From Azolla caroliniana (taxonomy: Eukaryota > Polypodiophyta), in contig JBHGNT010000005.1 in assembly GCA_043228905.1 (NCBI GenBank), positions 24,366,001-24,430,000 on the forward strand: DNA of 64,000 nucleotides, given 5' to 3'. The notes beneath the pieces were generated by a model that made no database searches, was not told the DNA's origin, and worked only from the letters and a program-made list of their open reading frames with translations. Below are positions 34,286 to 47,310 of the stretch, piece after piece. Within the stretch, counting starts at the first letter, position 1, and every line of letters starts with the position of its first letter. The position numbers and the translations under genes were made by a program.

Positions 34286-34817
34286 TGTGTCACTGTGCAA
34301 ATATTCTGTCTCGGTTTTATTTTTACCTCTTGCCAACTCAAACATACCCACAAAGTAATAATGCAATGTAGTGCATTTGCTTGGAACAAAAAGGGGCGTG
34401 ATTTATGTGAAGTTGTCTATGTGTGTGGGTGTTGTGTCATTGTAAATTGCAGATGTATGTATGTGCATTTCACTCTGTGGCGTACATGATATATGTGTGT
34501 ATCTGTAGGCTAAGTCCTTGTCGGTGTCCATTGTGTATGCTTATTTATAACAACGTGTGTTAATAAGAAGTTGTTACCAAAACATGAGATCCAGATCTTA
34601 CAGAGTGTGTGAGATACAAACAATATTGTGTGTGTGCTTTTAATGTTGTGAAGTGTCACATGTGATTTTACGCTCGCTCTTCACACTTCCTTTGATATAT
34701 AAAATAACAACCACAATTGTTTGGAAAGAACCGAAGGACTGGCTCCACAAATACATATGATCATATATTGATGGGATTGATAAAGCCAAAGGTAGGTCTA
34801 TTGGTTTGTGAGGCACC

Positions 34818-35220
34818 ATTTGGTTGGCCACGAAATGTGGATATCTATGGTTTGGACACAGTCATGGGGTTAGTTGTAATAGAGAGGGATCACAACGTAT
34901 TTTCACCGGTAGAATATAATCATATGTGGATGGAATTGATTATGCAAGATACATGTGTGATGCTAGTTCACAAACATACAAATGGTGGAGATTCATTAAA
35001 ATCTTCCACTTTTCTAACATTTGGTTGGCCACAAAATGTTGATATCTATGGTTTGGACATAGTCATGGGGTTAGCAGCAATAGAGAGGGATCACAACATA
35101 TTTTAATTAGCAGAACCAAATCATATTAGGATGGAGTTGATTATGCAAGATACATGCGCGACGTTAGTTCACAAGCATACAAATGCTGGAGATTTATTAA
35201 AATTGTCCACTTTTCCAACC
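34818..35220. repeat. Tandem duplication, about 201-bp unit
   Basis: Two adjacent diverged units share TTTGGTTGGCCAC, ATATCTATGGTTTGGACA, TAGTCATGGGGTTAG, ATAGAGAGGGATCACAAC and GATTATGCAAGATACATG at an offset of 201-202 bp. They are followed (35230-35500) by shorter repeats of the AGGTGGGTTTCAAACCCAA type. Partly open on the plus strand, but no protein family recognised. Confidence 0.8.
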
Positions 35221-35499
35221 TTTCAATAAATTATGTGGGTTTTGATGGCCGATCAAACCCAAGGCCTAGGTATCAATATAATATGGCCTAACAATACTTG
35301 AGTTTTGAACCAAGGCCTACATATGAATAAAGATATGACCTATCCTTGAGTGGGTGTCAAGCACAAGGCCAACTCATCAATAATTTATGGTTTACCGTCA
35401 CTAGGTGAGTTTCAAACCCAATGCCTCATATAAAACATACACAAATAGCCCACCATCACTAGGTGGGTTTCGAAACCAACACCTCATAACTACCAATGG

Positions 35500-38400
35500 A
35501 AATATGATGTTAAATAAAGAGTGGAAAGTGGTTAGAGCGAGGAAAAGATCGTAACAATTGTAGAGATGGAGAGGTTATGTAATGCATTGGTGCCATTTAT
35601 TTAAGCACTTGCAAACGAGTCAGAACTTGATTCCGTTATAGTTTAGCACTTACCAACTTTATGCAAAAATAATATTGGCCCATTCAAAGTCTATGGTTTT
35701 GACAAATTCGGTAAATTGTTGACTTGTATGTCATTTAACTTTTTAAAACTCACATTCAAAAGAATATTAAGATCATTATCAAATCAAATCCTTGTTGAGA
35801 AAAGGGATAATTTTACTGGTCAATCTAAGAAAATGAAAATTTCATATGAAGTTTGTGGTTTGTGAGACTGCAATTTAGTAAGATTTAGGACTTTAATACG
35901 AAAATACATAACAGAAGTTGGTGGGTCTACCTTTGATCTTTTGAGAAAACTAGTGACCAGAAAACGTTTCACCATTAGGTTGGTCATGATATTGTGAAGG
36001 TGACAAGCAAATTACAAGCGCAAATGTTGCGGCATTATGGGTTACATACATATTCTCACCCAACGCACACTTGTATATGTATACATAGACAACACGGCAC
36101 ATGTGCGCATGCGCGCACACACAAAGAGGACTAAAGGTACAATATCCATTAATAACCAATTGATTATTACACCTGCCTGGGGTGTGACATTTAGTTTAAC
36201 CTTTTTGTGATGGAAATAATTTTTAAAGAATGATAAAGAGTCGTGAAGTATACATAATGGGAGCTTGTCACTTCATACGAAGCGATGACATTAGATACAT
36301 ATATCAACTATAACCCTTGAAGATAAAAAAAAAGGTTCATGCCTTGTCTTCAATTTTTGAAACTCCTTTTTATAATCTCAAAGATTACTATTGATAGCTT
36401 GTATTTGTAAACACGAGGTACCGCTTTTCCTTGAAGTGCGAGATTTACTATGAATTACGTATAATTCGTTGCTCCACATTTGCATATATGTTTGTTTATG
36501 TTAACTTAGGATCGTTTGTGGAGAAATCGTTCAAATGTGTGGCCTCGATCTATTCCTTAGGTCATATAGGATAGGAAGACTAGTGACCTCAGCCATAAAA
36601 TCATGGGTACTTTCCATGATAACAATACTGGAGATGTCTCCATAGGGAAGAGCATGAGTTATTAGTTGTAAACAATGAAACAACGAAATGAGTCATTCCT
36701 CGATCCATAAAAGAGTAAATTGCCTAGGTGAAGTCATGAAATCATAAATTTGAAGTTTTGGCATGTGGTTGATATTGTTTATGACTTCGAATCAAACGAC
36801 AACTTTGGCTACAAATTTAATGCAACTATGCCAACTTGGAGTTATTTCTCCTTAAGCTTATCAACACCCTACAACTGTACAAATGGTCCCATTGGCCTCT
36901 TTAGAGACATTACCATACTTCTTCTTCTACACAGTGTGTTCTTTATTAATGGAGGATTCATACAAGGGAGGATAGCTATATCGAGCGTTCAGACAAATGA
37001 GTCATTGAATGCTTTCATGTCTTTCAACATTTGATATTGAGAATGCAATTATAACATTTCCTTTCCTTTATGAACGACACCTTTAAATTTGAAGTAGTCA
37101 TTAAAAGTTCCGCTTTCTCTCCAATTGAATGCTATCACATCCAAAGTTTCTTGATGCAACGATTCAAAACAATGCTTTTATTAGAGCGTTAGTGTTCAGA
37201 ATGGTAGATACCCACTCATGTGACAACAAAAGTAGCAATTTTGGAAGGCCGATCAAATGATTTACATTACTCAAGGTGTTTGCGAGAATTTAATCATTAC
37301 AAGCAAATCATATTTGGGTATATTAAAACTTAACATGTAACGGGAAAATTGCACACATTTTTCATTGTGTGTTTTGCACATGATTTTTATTAGTGTCTAA
37401 CATTACACCCATTTAACATTTTGTAAACCTCAAGATGAAATAAATGCATTTAGGATTTTGAGATTGAATAGGTTTGTCATTTTGTGCACATTAATTTTAA
37501 GTAATTCATATATCGAAGGGAGTAGGACAAGGCAAAATATCATATAAATACCCCTCACCTCATGTATATCGATTATGATCCTAGCACTTTTCGTAACGCT
37601 AAAACAACACTTGTGCAAATCTTGATGATGTTCAATACTCGGATATAGAAACAATTCCTTAAATCTCGACCTTAATGAAAGGCAAGAGTTAACGTTTAAG
37701 TGTTAACATTACACCCTTCAACCACGATGATATTTGTGAGCTTGAAAACGAGAAAGTGCTTTAGTCATCCATTTTGAATGCATAATACTCGATGGGAAAC
37801 CATATCAATAGCTCTAGCCTTTGCAAACAATGCATATGCTTCTATTTTTGACATAAAATCAAGGAAAACGCTCGTTGAAGAACCAAGTTAACTATCGTGT
37901 TCAAGCGCAATGCAAAAGTGAAAGTTTGAGATTTGCTGTTCTTGCTAAGAATTCCAAACATTTTCCTCATGTGGCATTCATATTTACTGACGTTTACCAA
38001 CCACTATAGAAAAAGGCACGCACATGTGAGTTGGAACTAGGATATAAAGGTATGCTTGTGTATAGCCTCGATCAACCTTTTTGTGGTCACGAGTGAGATA
38101 GTTGTACTAATTTTGAAATGAAAGCCTGGACTGTAAAGATAGTGCTATAGTTGGATTGGGTTGTTTCTATTATGTATGATGAAGAATGGATATTGTCAAA
38201 ACCACCCAACCTTTTAAGAACTGAATAGATCATTTCGAAAGAAGTGCATTTCTACATATATATTTACATCATTGTAAAAATAAAGATAATGCATGATGTA
38301 ATGTGAAGCATATCGAGGTACGAACATGTCATCATCACGTTACATTGTAGAGCAAAGGTTGCGTATTCAAATGTTGCACATGTGACCTTGCACAACTATT

Positions 38401-41400
38401 GCGTTCTCGTTTATGTTGCTACAAATTGAGAGCTCAATAACATTAGTATTAAATCTATCTAATTCCATGTACAATCAACTAGGGAGTTGTCGATGACCTT
38501 TGTTGATGAGATAGTTGTGTGTCATGTATTCCTTATAAAAGATAGTTTATATGAATATATTTTCTCACGTAAGTATATGACATAATGCATTTGAGGTGTT
38601 TTTAATCCTATTTAAATTGCCTTAATATGCTTCATGTATTGGGTATAACAACCTTACTTTGGGCACAAAACAAGTTTTGGAATGTTGTTAAACAAAAAAA
38701 AATGCTCTAGGGCTCTAAGAGAACTTTGACATTTTAAGGTATTTGGATTGGGAGGATTATCGACATTTTAGAGCTTTGTACCTTATAGATAAAAGATTTC
38801 ATCAACATCCTATTAGTCTTGGGAGATGCTATCCTATGGTCAAACATCAGGAGAAAACGTTCGTATTTCTCAGATTTATGCACATAAAGACAAGTACTAC
38901 AAAGCATTGCATTATAGAGTCAAAATATACATCATAAAGTAATCGAACATTGATAAATTGGTATTCTTGAATGGCTTCAAAATATGGTGATATATAGTCA
39001 TGATGTCTCTCCTTTGGACTTTTCGCCTAGCATGTTCAAGAAAGGAAATGTTGGGAACCGGGATGCTCTTTGCTTAAGAGTGTGAAAATGCACATGCTCT
39101 TATATATGTGGCACTTCTTGTTTCTAATATATTAGCATTAAAAGATGTTTTTCTTTTGTCCACTGTAGCAAACAAATATCGTATTCACTAAAGAGTCAAC
39201 TGTAGTTTACTAACTCAAATAATTTCAAATTACCTCTCATTTTGTTAATGGTAATGAGAACATGTAACTGCACACATCATGCTCTTTCATTTCTTAGAGG
39301 GGGATTTCTACCTCAATTTGTCATTAAAACCAAGGTAGATACTTAGCTAAAAGAGAATCTAGAGATATTTGGATGGTGCCAACATTATTCTATCTTTTAT
39401 GGGAGTTGAATATCATGATTTTATTGCATTGGGATGGATGAGGATCTTGATAAAGCTCAAAAGGTTGTTACTTATTACAGTGGCCATACGGATCACAAAA
39501 ATGACCTTTTCACAGCCAATAACAAAATTGGTAGCCCCCATTCCTTCCAAAATTTTAAAGCTCAGGTTATTTAAAGAGAAATGTCTTGATGTTGGTAATT
39601 TAATGTTGAAGGATATTTACTTTCATTTTTCTAAAAGAAATAGCTGCGGCGTTTAAGAGATTACTACTTTGATGTATAAACCATGGAACCAATAACATAC
39701 AGGAAATACATAGATTTTATTTATGTTTTCATAACTATTGACTAGTAAAAATATACAAATATTTGTTCTTACAAAATGATACCCATAAATTTTCAAGTAT
39801 CCCAAGCCTTGATGTGACATGCTTTTCCAACGATGTAAACTTGACTAATTTGCAATGTGCATTACTATGAATTCCCTCACACCATTTTCAAGAGTGAATG
39901 CATATATTTCTTCAACTACATAAGTTACAAAGGTTTGGTTGTAGAGTTTCTCAACTTCGAAACTCAAACCTTGCGTTATCACAAAGTAAAATACTAATTT
40001 TTTTGACATTCATAACCCTCATCCTTTGAACATGAACAAAGAACTTGACATTTCATCCTCACCTTCATTTCAAACAAGAACTTGATATCATCTCCATCAA
40101 GTAGATGCAAAGCATAAAGCAAAAAGGATTCCAATACAATATCACAATACACTATTATTTTATGGTTTCTTAAGATAGATGCACTTGTGACAAAACTTCC
40201 CACAAAGTTCATCCAGAATTAATTACATTTTGGATTCTCATAAATACATCAAGTCTACATGATGGAGCATAAATTCAGCCTAAAATATGAACATAAATAC
40301 AAACATTGCATCAACTGTTTCACTTAAACAAATCACCTATGATAAGAGACAAAATTTCACCAACTAAACATCTATGCTTTTTTGTGTAGCAATGGAAATT
40401 AGTTATTGCCAATCATAAACCATGACCTGCGATGTTTTCTGGTCATCTACACATGCCTCAAACATGTATCAATATCATTAAAACTCTTTTTTTTTGGAAA
40501 AAAAAAATCATAAAAACTTTCTCCTGAGGTTTAGCACTTGCAATCGCAAGACATGCTGTTGTACTTTCCATGAAATGGAAGGGAAGACAAATCTGTCATA
40601 ATGGGACCAGCATCTTGAATACAAATCTTCTTGATATAAAATTTGGATTATTGATACTGAAAACATATTTCGAATATCACGTGCTCACTCATGGATACCA
40701 TCCAGAAATCTACACATTTCTAATTAAGTATATGGATCTTGCCTTACAGTGTTGCTTTCAATCATTATCAAATTCAGAAGCAATGATGCACCCACCTTTC
40801 AATCATTATCAAATTCAGAAATCAATAATGCACCCACAACATGTATTTATTAAGTTGTTTCGTTGATTGCATGAATTTAATGGTTAATATATATATACAT
40901 CGAGAAAAGAAAACTATATGACAAGTCAAAATGGTGTTTAGAGCTACAATGTTGGTTGTTCCGTTGATTTAATGAAAGATTTCATCATCTGCCGAGTGCT
41001 CATTCAAATGTGTGGCTTGATTACACTAATTCTAGCTCTGTTTTTAACCTGCAACCAACTCAACCAAAAGAAGAGATACACGAATGTAAAATTTATACAT
41101 ACATCTAATATAAACCATGAATGGAAGTGATATATTAACGCATTTTATTGCTAGCCCAGACAGAAAAATGAAGTCATATGACAATGTGTAGATTGTAATA
41201 AAAACTAAAGCAAGATATAAAGACAAAAGATTAATTTGTGTAGATTTAAAAAATGCTGTTGCAAGGAGCTTGCTTTGATGAAATAATTATATTTTCATGG
41301 GAAACAACTTACAACAAAAAGAAGGTTACGTTAATATAAAAATGATATCCAAACAAATCAAGGCTCGAAAAATAGTACAAATTTGCATGTATGCAGATAG

Positions 41401-41497
41401 GTGTATGCATGATATATTCCGAGTAAGAACACAATTTTACCTTTCAGGAGACATAAGAGTACAAATTGACATTATAACCATACGAAACAGATCATCT
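35500..41497. other. Intergenic, no gene recognised
   Basis: Six kb of AT-rich DNA between the kinase upstream region and the 3' end of ZML copy B. It holds an alternating purine-pyrimidine tract at 36097-36123 and an approximately 41-bp tandem duplication at about 40757-40838 (TTTCAATCATTATCAAATTC start). Small open frames (for example 39369-39656 and 38743-38937) show no domain. No tRNA gene or clear transposon boundary seen. Confidence 0.5.
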
Positions 41498-44004
41498 TCA
41501 ACCAGCACCACCAACTGAGGCTAATCCATTAGAAACCACAGTATCATCAGCTTCATTCTCCACCATAGCCTGCCATACAAATCATCTTTCTCTCTTACTC
41601 ATTTCCTTGAAAAATAGGAAATGTGCACGTAGAACTAGAACATACAACCATATGCAAGTAGTGCAAGTTCAACTCTTAAAGGAGAGAAATCCACAAAGAA
41701 ATATGACCAATAATATTGTATGAAAGTCATAGTGAATCTGCCAACAAGTGAAATTGATATCAAGTGAAATTTGAAAATTCCTATTGATTCTGCATCTTAA
41801 CCTAACTAACGTAAGAACCTCCACAAGTGTGTCTATAACAAACCAGAAAATGCATCATTTCTCAGTAGGCACAATGCGAATAGTACATGCAGTGCTGTAG
41901 GAAATAGTAATCAGGTAAAAATTACTTGAGGGATGCCTGAAAGCCGAGGAGGGCTCACAGCACCAGGAGTCTTAGATAATTCTCTTAATACACCCTGTAG
42001 ATAGAGAAATTAAAGAAAATGAGGCAACATAAATTAATGAGATGAATGGAGAAGTGAATAGCTCTACCTTGTTAGCCCACATCAACCCACAAGCATTGCA
42101 TAGTGTTCTGGGACCATCAGGACCTCTTCGCATCATAGGAGTAGATCGTTCTCCAATCCCACAGTGAAGACAACTGAAGAAATTCAGCAAGGTTTTTACA
42201 GAATGAAACTTCTTAAAAGCAATTCAAATGGACGAGGCAATCTTTAGAGTTCACTATTCATATCTTCCGAAGGGTTACAAGGTTTTCAAAAATCTCATTT
42301 GGCACAAGATGAAACTCAGTCAGCTTGATCCCTTCCAATTTGCTAGAAGAATTTTCAATAATTCTGAATTCCTAGTCCCAAATTGAGGACTATACAATGA
42401 ATTTCTACTTTCCGTTAGTCAAGAAACTTTAGAGTTCATTCTCATATTGTCAATATCTGAGTTCGTTCTTCATATTCCTTAAGGGTCGCAAGGCTTCCGA
42501 TAATCTCATACGATACAAGATGAATCTCAGTCACATTGATCCCTTACAAAATGCTAACAGAATTTTCAATAAGACTGAAACCCTAATTCCCAAAATTGTG
42601 GACTATCCACTGAAGCACTAATTTCAATTGGTCTGCAAAGTCGAGTTTGGATCCTACTGAATCCGTTTTGCTTAAGATTCTGACAAGAAATGTCGGCTTA
42701 CCAAATTCATGAAATATAATTTATGACAAACTTCCTATGCAGGCTTACAAATTTCATAACAAAAGATCTACCCAACACGAGTTATCATAGAGATAGAATT
42801 AGCAAACAATGAGAAACTTTAAAGTGATGATATTTACATGGTTTCCTCCTGTCGAGCAGGTGTAGGTTGATTATTCCAGGATTCTGCGTTTCCAGAATTT
42901 GATAAACTTGAACCTTCCTCTAATACAGATTTTGATGATGCAAATTGTCCCCTCTTCCTTTGCATCCTGGGAAAGACAGTATGCGTATGTAAAAACCTCA
43001 AAAAATCATATATTATCCTATAGGAGTAAGGGACATCTAGTATAAATAGCATTCAATCATCTATAAAGCAATGCCAAGTAACTCAGGTGATCAATACATA
43101 TATGTAAATCGATAAACCTTTGTGCAACTTCTTTTCGGACACTGTATCGAATCTTCTTCTCAAAATTGCGCTCTTTCCGCTTTTCTCGAAATCTTGTCAA
43201 TGATGCCAGCCTCTGCGGCATATTCAGTCGTTGTGGAAGGTCAGGTGATATCTGCACATGAAGGGACGCAAGTACATTTAAGAGGATTGATAGATCACCA
43301 ACATGTCTGTTTTTTTATAACAAATCAAACCTTTAGTTGGTGGTTCTGCATTGAGGCACTCGACATCCCAATTGGCACCTCACGCCCTCCCAGCAGTAGT
43401 AGTACTGCTTGTACCTGCATCTCACACACACATATATGTGAGTGCACATATTAGATATAAACACACAATACATATAAACTATCAATAAAGAAGTACAACA
43501 AATCAAAAGCATTGACAACAGAAAGGATGACTAAACAGCAGAAGAATTGTTGGAGATTACCTTTTCTGGTGGGACTGTGTCAAAAACATAGACTTCACCC
43601 TGATATGTCAAAGTGAGCTGATCTGTTCCTTGCACTCGGGTGGTTAGGCCCAATTGAGGATCACCAGGATGGCCTCCATCTGAATGCATCTCGGCTTCCT
43701 CCAGCCTATCATCATCTGAATCATCTTCAGCCTCCTCTCCTAGACTGTTCTCATCTCTATGCATCACATGTCCATGAGGGTGGTGAGGATGCATATAGTG
43801 AAGGTGTACACGCCCATGCTCAACCATGTGTTCCTGAGGATCCCCTTCCTGAGTGTGACCACTATTCATATCAGGCACATGAGTATGAGGAAGGCTACTC
43901 ATATGTGACTGTGGCAAAGCATGACCATGCCCATGGTTGTAAAGAGAGGGATGCTGATGGCCATGAAGAGCTTGTTGGTTAGCAGTATGATTCATGCCCG
44001 ACAT
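41498..44004 (-). CDS. GATA24: ZML-type GATA factor, copy B (TIFY + CCT + GATA finger)
   Basis: Paralogue of the gene at 21889-28445, in the opposite orientation. Seven coding exons: 44004-43561, 43414-43331, 43251-43118, 42966-42838, 42173-42068, 41994-41926, 41569-41498. Splice phases are identical at every junction, giving 345 residues. Exons 1, 3, 4, 5 and 7 have exactly the lengths of copy A. Exon 2 is one codon shorter and exon 6 one codon longer. It keeps the His-rich N-terminus, [12 protein letters not shown], a nearly unchanged CCT domain (one visible change, KIRYSVRKE for KIRYTVRKE) and the C-x2-C-x20-C-x2-C GATA finger ([18 protein letters not shown]...). Intron 6 is only 356 bp. 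Both copies appear intact, so both may be functional. A 5' UTR acceptor (TTTTTTGCAG before 44139) suggests an upstream UTR exon, as proposed for copy A. Confidence 0.95.
42242..42640. repeat. Diverged tandem duplication in intron 4 of ZML copy B
   Basis: CTTTAGAGTTCA at 42242 and 42427 opens two units. Both then contain AAGGGT-CAAGG, ACAAGATGAA-CTCAGTCA-TTGATCCCTT and AGAATTTTCAATAA. Unit length is about 185-210 bp because of an indel. There is no equivalent in copy A's intron 4, so it arose after the gene duplication or was lost there. Confidence 0.65.
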
Positions 44005-44780
44005 CTTAACTGAGAAGTTCCAAAGTCATTAAATCAAATCATCATATTTCTTTCCAACCCAAACAATCATCAAGCATTCCATCTCTGTAACCAGCAACCA
44101 AACATGACCTGTTGTACACTCCACCTTCTTATTGACAATCTGCAAAAAAGTATTCCATTCAGTCATACATGAAATGATCATCTGTATACTCCTTTAAACC
44201 AGTCAAAAAAAGTAGACCAGGTTCCATTCTTGTTCCGTTTTAGGTGAGACAAGACATTTTACAACACGAAAACATACAGTATCAACCGAGGCATCCAATC
44301 TCCTTTAGATTATGTCAAAAAGATGACAAACTAGAATAGAATCATAAGGATTTTTTGTAGTGAACCCACAACCTCGAAATTGCAATAAAACCAATTTCAT
44401 CATATTTATATATTTGGATTTTAGAATTTCAAGAAGGTAACTTTGTGAATTTAGGTGAAGTGATCTACCAAGATGTCTTAAGTTTCTCACACTCACAATG
44501 TGCACTCTCGATTGCACCATTCATTGGTAACATTCTTGAACATCGAGAGTTAATACTCACTTTCACATGTATTATGTGAAAATGTTCTATTTCTAGTCTC
44601 ATAGGTCATATATGATATCTGAAGTTCATAATAAAATCTAACTATCTATCTCTCTTTTTCATAAATTTGTATTAGAACAAGATGATAATACAAAACATTG
44701 TTATCTTAACTTCACTAGTAGGGATACTGCAAGGTAAACCCTCTCATTTGCTATTATACTAGATGGCATAAATTTACTTC
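44005..44780. other. 5' flank of ZML copy B
   Basis: Upstream sequence with a probable UTR splice acceptor at 44139/44140 (gene sense TTTTTTGCAG|ATTGTC). No other gene or element recognised. Confidence 0.4.
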
Positions 44781-44789
44781 TTGGGACGT

Positions 44790-45370
44790 CCCCATACAAC
44801 ATAGAGTTTGGGGTGCACACTAATGATGTATCCCATAAGTTGGTTGAAGATAGAGATTAGTTAGTGAAGAAGGTTTGGGATACATCGCGCATTGCGTGAT
44901 GTGTAAAATGATGGTGTCAGTTTTGGATGCAAGCTGGCATTCTCATCTTCCATTTCGTGCAAAGGTGTCTCTTTGGCGTGCGATGGTCAGTGGGTTGCCT
45001 TTGGCGATGGCTTTCAAATGAAGACATGTTTCGAATGTGACATGTTTTTTTTCTTTACAATGATTGAGGGAGGTGGCAAAACTGGTTCACTGCATGCCCA
45101 GTTACTAAAGCCATTTGGGTTGTCACATCACAAATTTGGGCATCATTAATTGGCAATGTTTTGATAGCTTTTAAATGGTTTTCATTGATGATGTAAGAGC
45201 TCTAACCCAACCCAACATATCAGGTGGTGTTTGTCTATCTTAGGTATTGGGAGATGTGGTATAATTGGAGCTTGAGAAATGTGTTCCTGTTTGATGAATT
45301 TCATGGGGTATCACAACAAATATATAGGCTGAAGGGGAAGTTGATTTGGCAATTTTTGGATCTCTCTCTC
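44790..45370 (+). mobile_element. L1-type LINE remnant (zf-RVT region)
   Basis: In the plus frames, with stops and shifts, it reads FRAKVSLWRAMVSGLPLA (about 44957-45010), then RHVSNVTCFF, then after a frame change RYWEMWYNWSLRNVFLFDEF and RLKGKLIWQFL (about 45243-45360). These are the conserved stretches of the zinc-binding region at the C-terminus of plant L1 LINE reverse transcriptases (W-R-x-(5)-G-L-P-L, then the Trp-rich WxxWxxRN segment). Several nonsense codons make it dead. No endonuclease or reverse transcriptase core lies upstream. Confidence 0.7.
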
Positions 45371-45371
45371 T

Positions 45372-46305
45372 CGGTAAAAAGCACACAATTATATTAGTAA
45401 ACGTACAAAAAGCACTACAATGGTATCATAATTGAGTAGTGTGGCCACTACATGAGTAGTTGGACATGCCGAATCGCCAATTGGCAAAATGCACACCCCA
45501 CCCAAGAAAAATTTCGACTTGCTCTAATAAACAGATCTGCCACATCAATACTCACTTCACCTTTCCTACATATGATCTAACTCCATGTAGACTATTGTAA
45601 GCCCATTGTAATCATTAACCCAGAAATAAAAACCAATGGACATGATAATAAGTTTTCTCAAAATCTAACTACACCATAATCATTTCTTGTTGAGTATGTC
45701 GTGTATAATCCATAGTCACTCAAACAGTCAGCACATTATGCAATATTTTCATATCTGCAATGAAACCATATTGGGTAGGGTGTATCAACTTTGGCAAATA
45801 CTTCTATAAACTAGTTATCAAGACCTTTGTAAGTATCTTATACAACCCCCCATCAAAGAAATAGGCCGCCACTGGTGAAATGGCTCATGTGCTGCCAACT
45901 TTGAAACTAACTTAATAAGATCAACATTCCAAGCTTGAGGCATTCAACCAAAATCCCAACAATGCTGAAACATCAAAGTTGGGGTGTCCCCCTCTCTCTC
46001 TCACACACACACACACATTTCAAGAAGAGGTAACAACCTCTTTAGTGCTTCAGCTGTGGTAGTTTCTTTGTCTACTTTTTCTTCTTCCATATATTTTCTT
46101 ACTTGACGAAAATAAAAAATAAGTTATTTCAATAAGTACGAAGAAAAATGATGAGAGTTACAATGCCTTGGCTCTTCTCTTCTTCAACGAGGAAGCACAA
46201 ATAAGAAAGAAAGAACTTTAGATATATGGAATAAAGGAAAACCTTGTAAAATGTGATGTTGTAAGTAGGCCAGAGAAACTTGCTTCCTGCTCTTCATTTC
46301 CTTGC
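45372..46305. other. Intergenic, no gene recognised
   Basis: Starts with GGTAAAAAGCACACAATTAT, which recurs at 1131 inside the hAT-like element. The rest is AT-rich, with (CA)n at about 46001-46015. No domain seen. Confidence 0.45.
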
Positions 46306-46699
46306 ATGATTTTTTCTTACTCAAAGAAGAAGAAGAAGAAGAAGAAGAAAAGAAAGCAAGGACGAAAACGGTGGAATCAGAGCTGGATTCTCTTATCAGA
46401 GACAGGGAATTCTGGAAGAAGAGTGAATACCTGGACAGAGGACGAACATAGATATCGATGGATGGATGGATGGATGGATGAATGGCGAGGAAGCAGAGAA
46501 ACGGAGGGAGAGGAGAAACCGATGGATCCTCCAGTGAGGAGTATACTAGCAAACATACACATATAATCTAATATATATATGTATATACATATATACATAT
46601 ATGTGAGTGAGGAGTATACAAGCAAACATACATATATAATCAAATATATATATGTATAAATATACATTATACATATACGTATGTGTGTACATATAAATA

Positions 46700-46737
<38 letters not shown>

Positions 46738-46760
46738 TGTGTGTGTGTGTGTGGATATGC
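46306..46760. repeat. Compound microsatellite block
   Basis: (GAA)n at about 46323-46349, (GGAT)n at about 46457-46482, TA-rich palindromic ATATATGTATATACATATATACATATAT-type sequence at about 46570-46675 and (GT)n/(GA)n at about 46700-46755. An ATACTAGCAAACATACA/GTATACAAGCAAACATAC block repeats at about 46542 and 46612. This lies 2.3 kb upstream of ZML copy B. It may include its 5' UTR exon, but no clear donor was found. Confidence 0.85.
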
Positions 46761-46859
46761 ACATTGCAAACATGTGAGGGGAGGGGTGTTCTCTTTTTTG
46801 TTTCATGATCTCATTCTTCTTTCTTTGCTTATCTCTCAATTCCCTACAACATTACATAA

Positions 46860-47269
46860 TCTCGCTTCCTAATATCAACCAAATTCATGTGTGTGTTTTT
46901 TGTTTGTATCTGTTTGTGTTTCTGTACCTTTGTGTTTGTATTTGTGTGTGTGTGTGACTCTCACTCTCTCTCTCTAGAAGGGAACGTGAGCTACGTCGAC
47001 TAGAAGCTATGGTTGGGGCACCTTTTACATTGGGGCCACGGGCCACATCCACATCGAAACCCTTTGACCTCTTGCTTCTCTTCAAGAGACTTGGATGGAA
47101 ATGAAATTAGGTCTAGTATAACATCATTTGTTATTTTACTATAACTATTTAGCTTAAAACTCTATTTTTATTTTTATTTTTTACTTTTGATGAATGGGTA
47201 AATATCACATTTTTTGTTGTTAACCATTTGTCTCATGGGCCAATTTTGGCCTTAGAAGACATTAATATA

Positions 47270-47310
<41 letters not shown>

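Noticed and set aside
33701-34366. 221-codon minus-strand frame with Thr-His repeats
   Set aside because: Entirely explained by GT/GA microsatellites and a TG-rich minisatellite upstream of the kinase.
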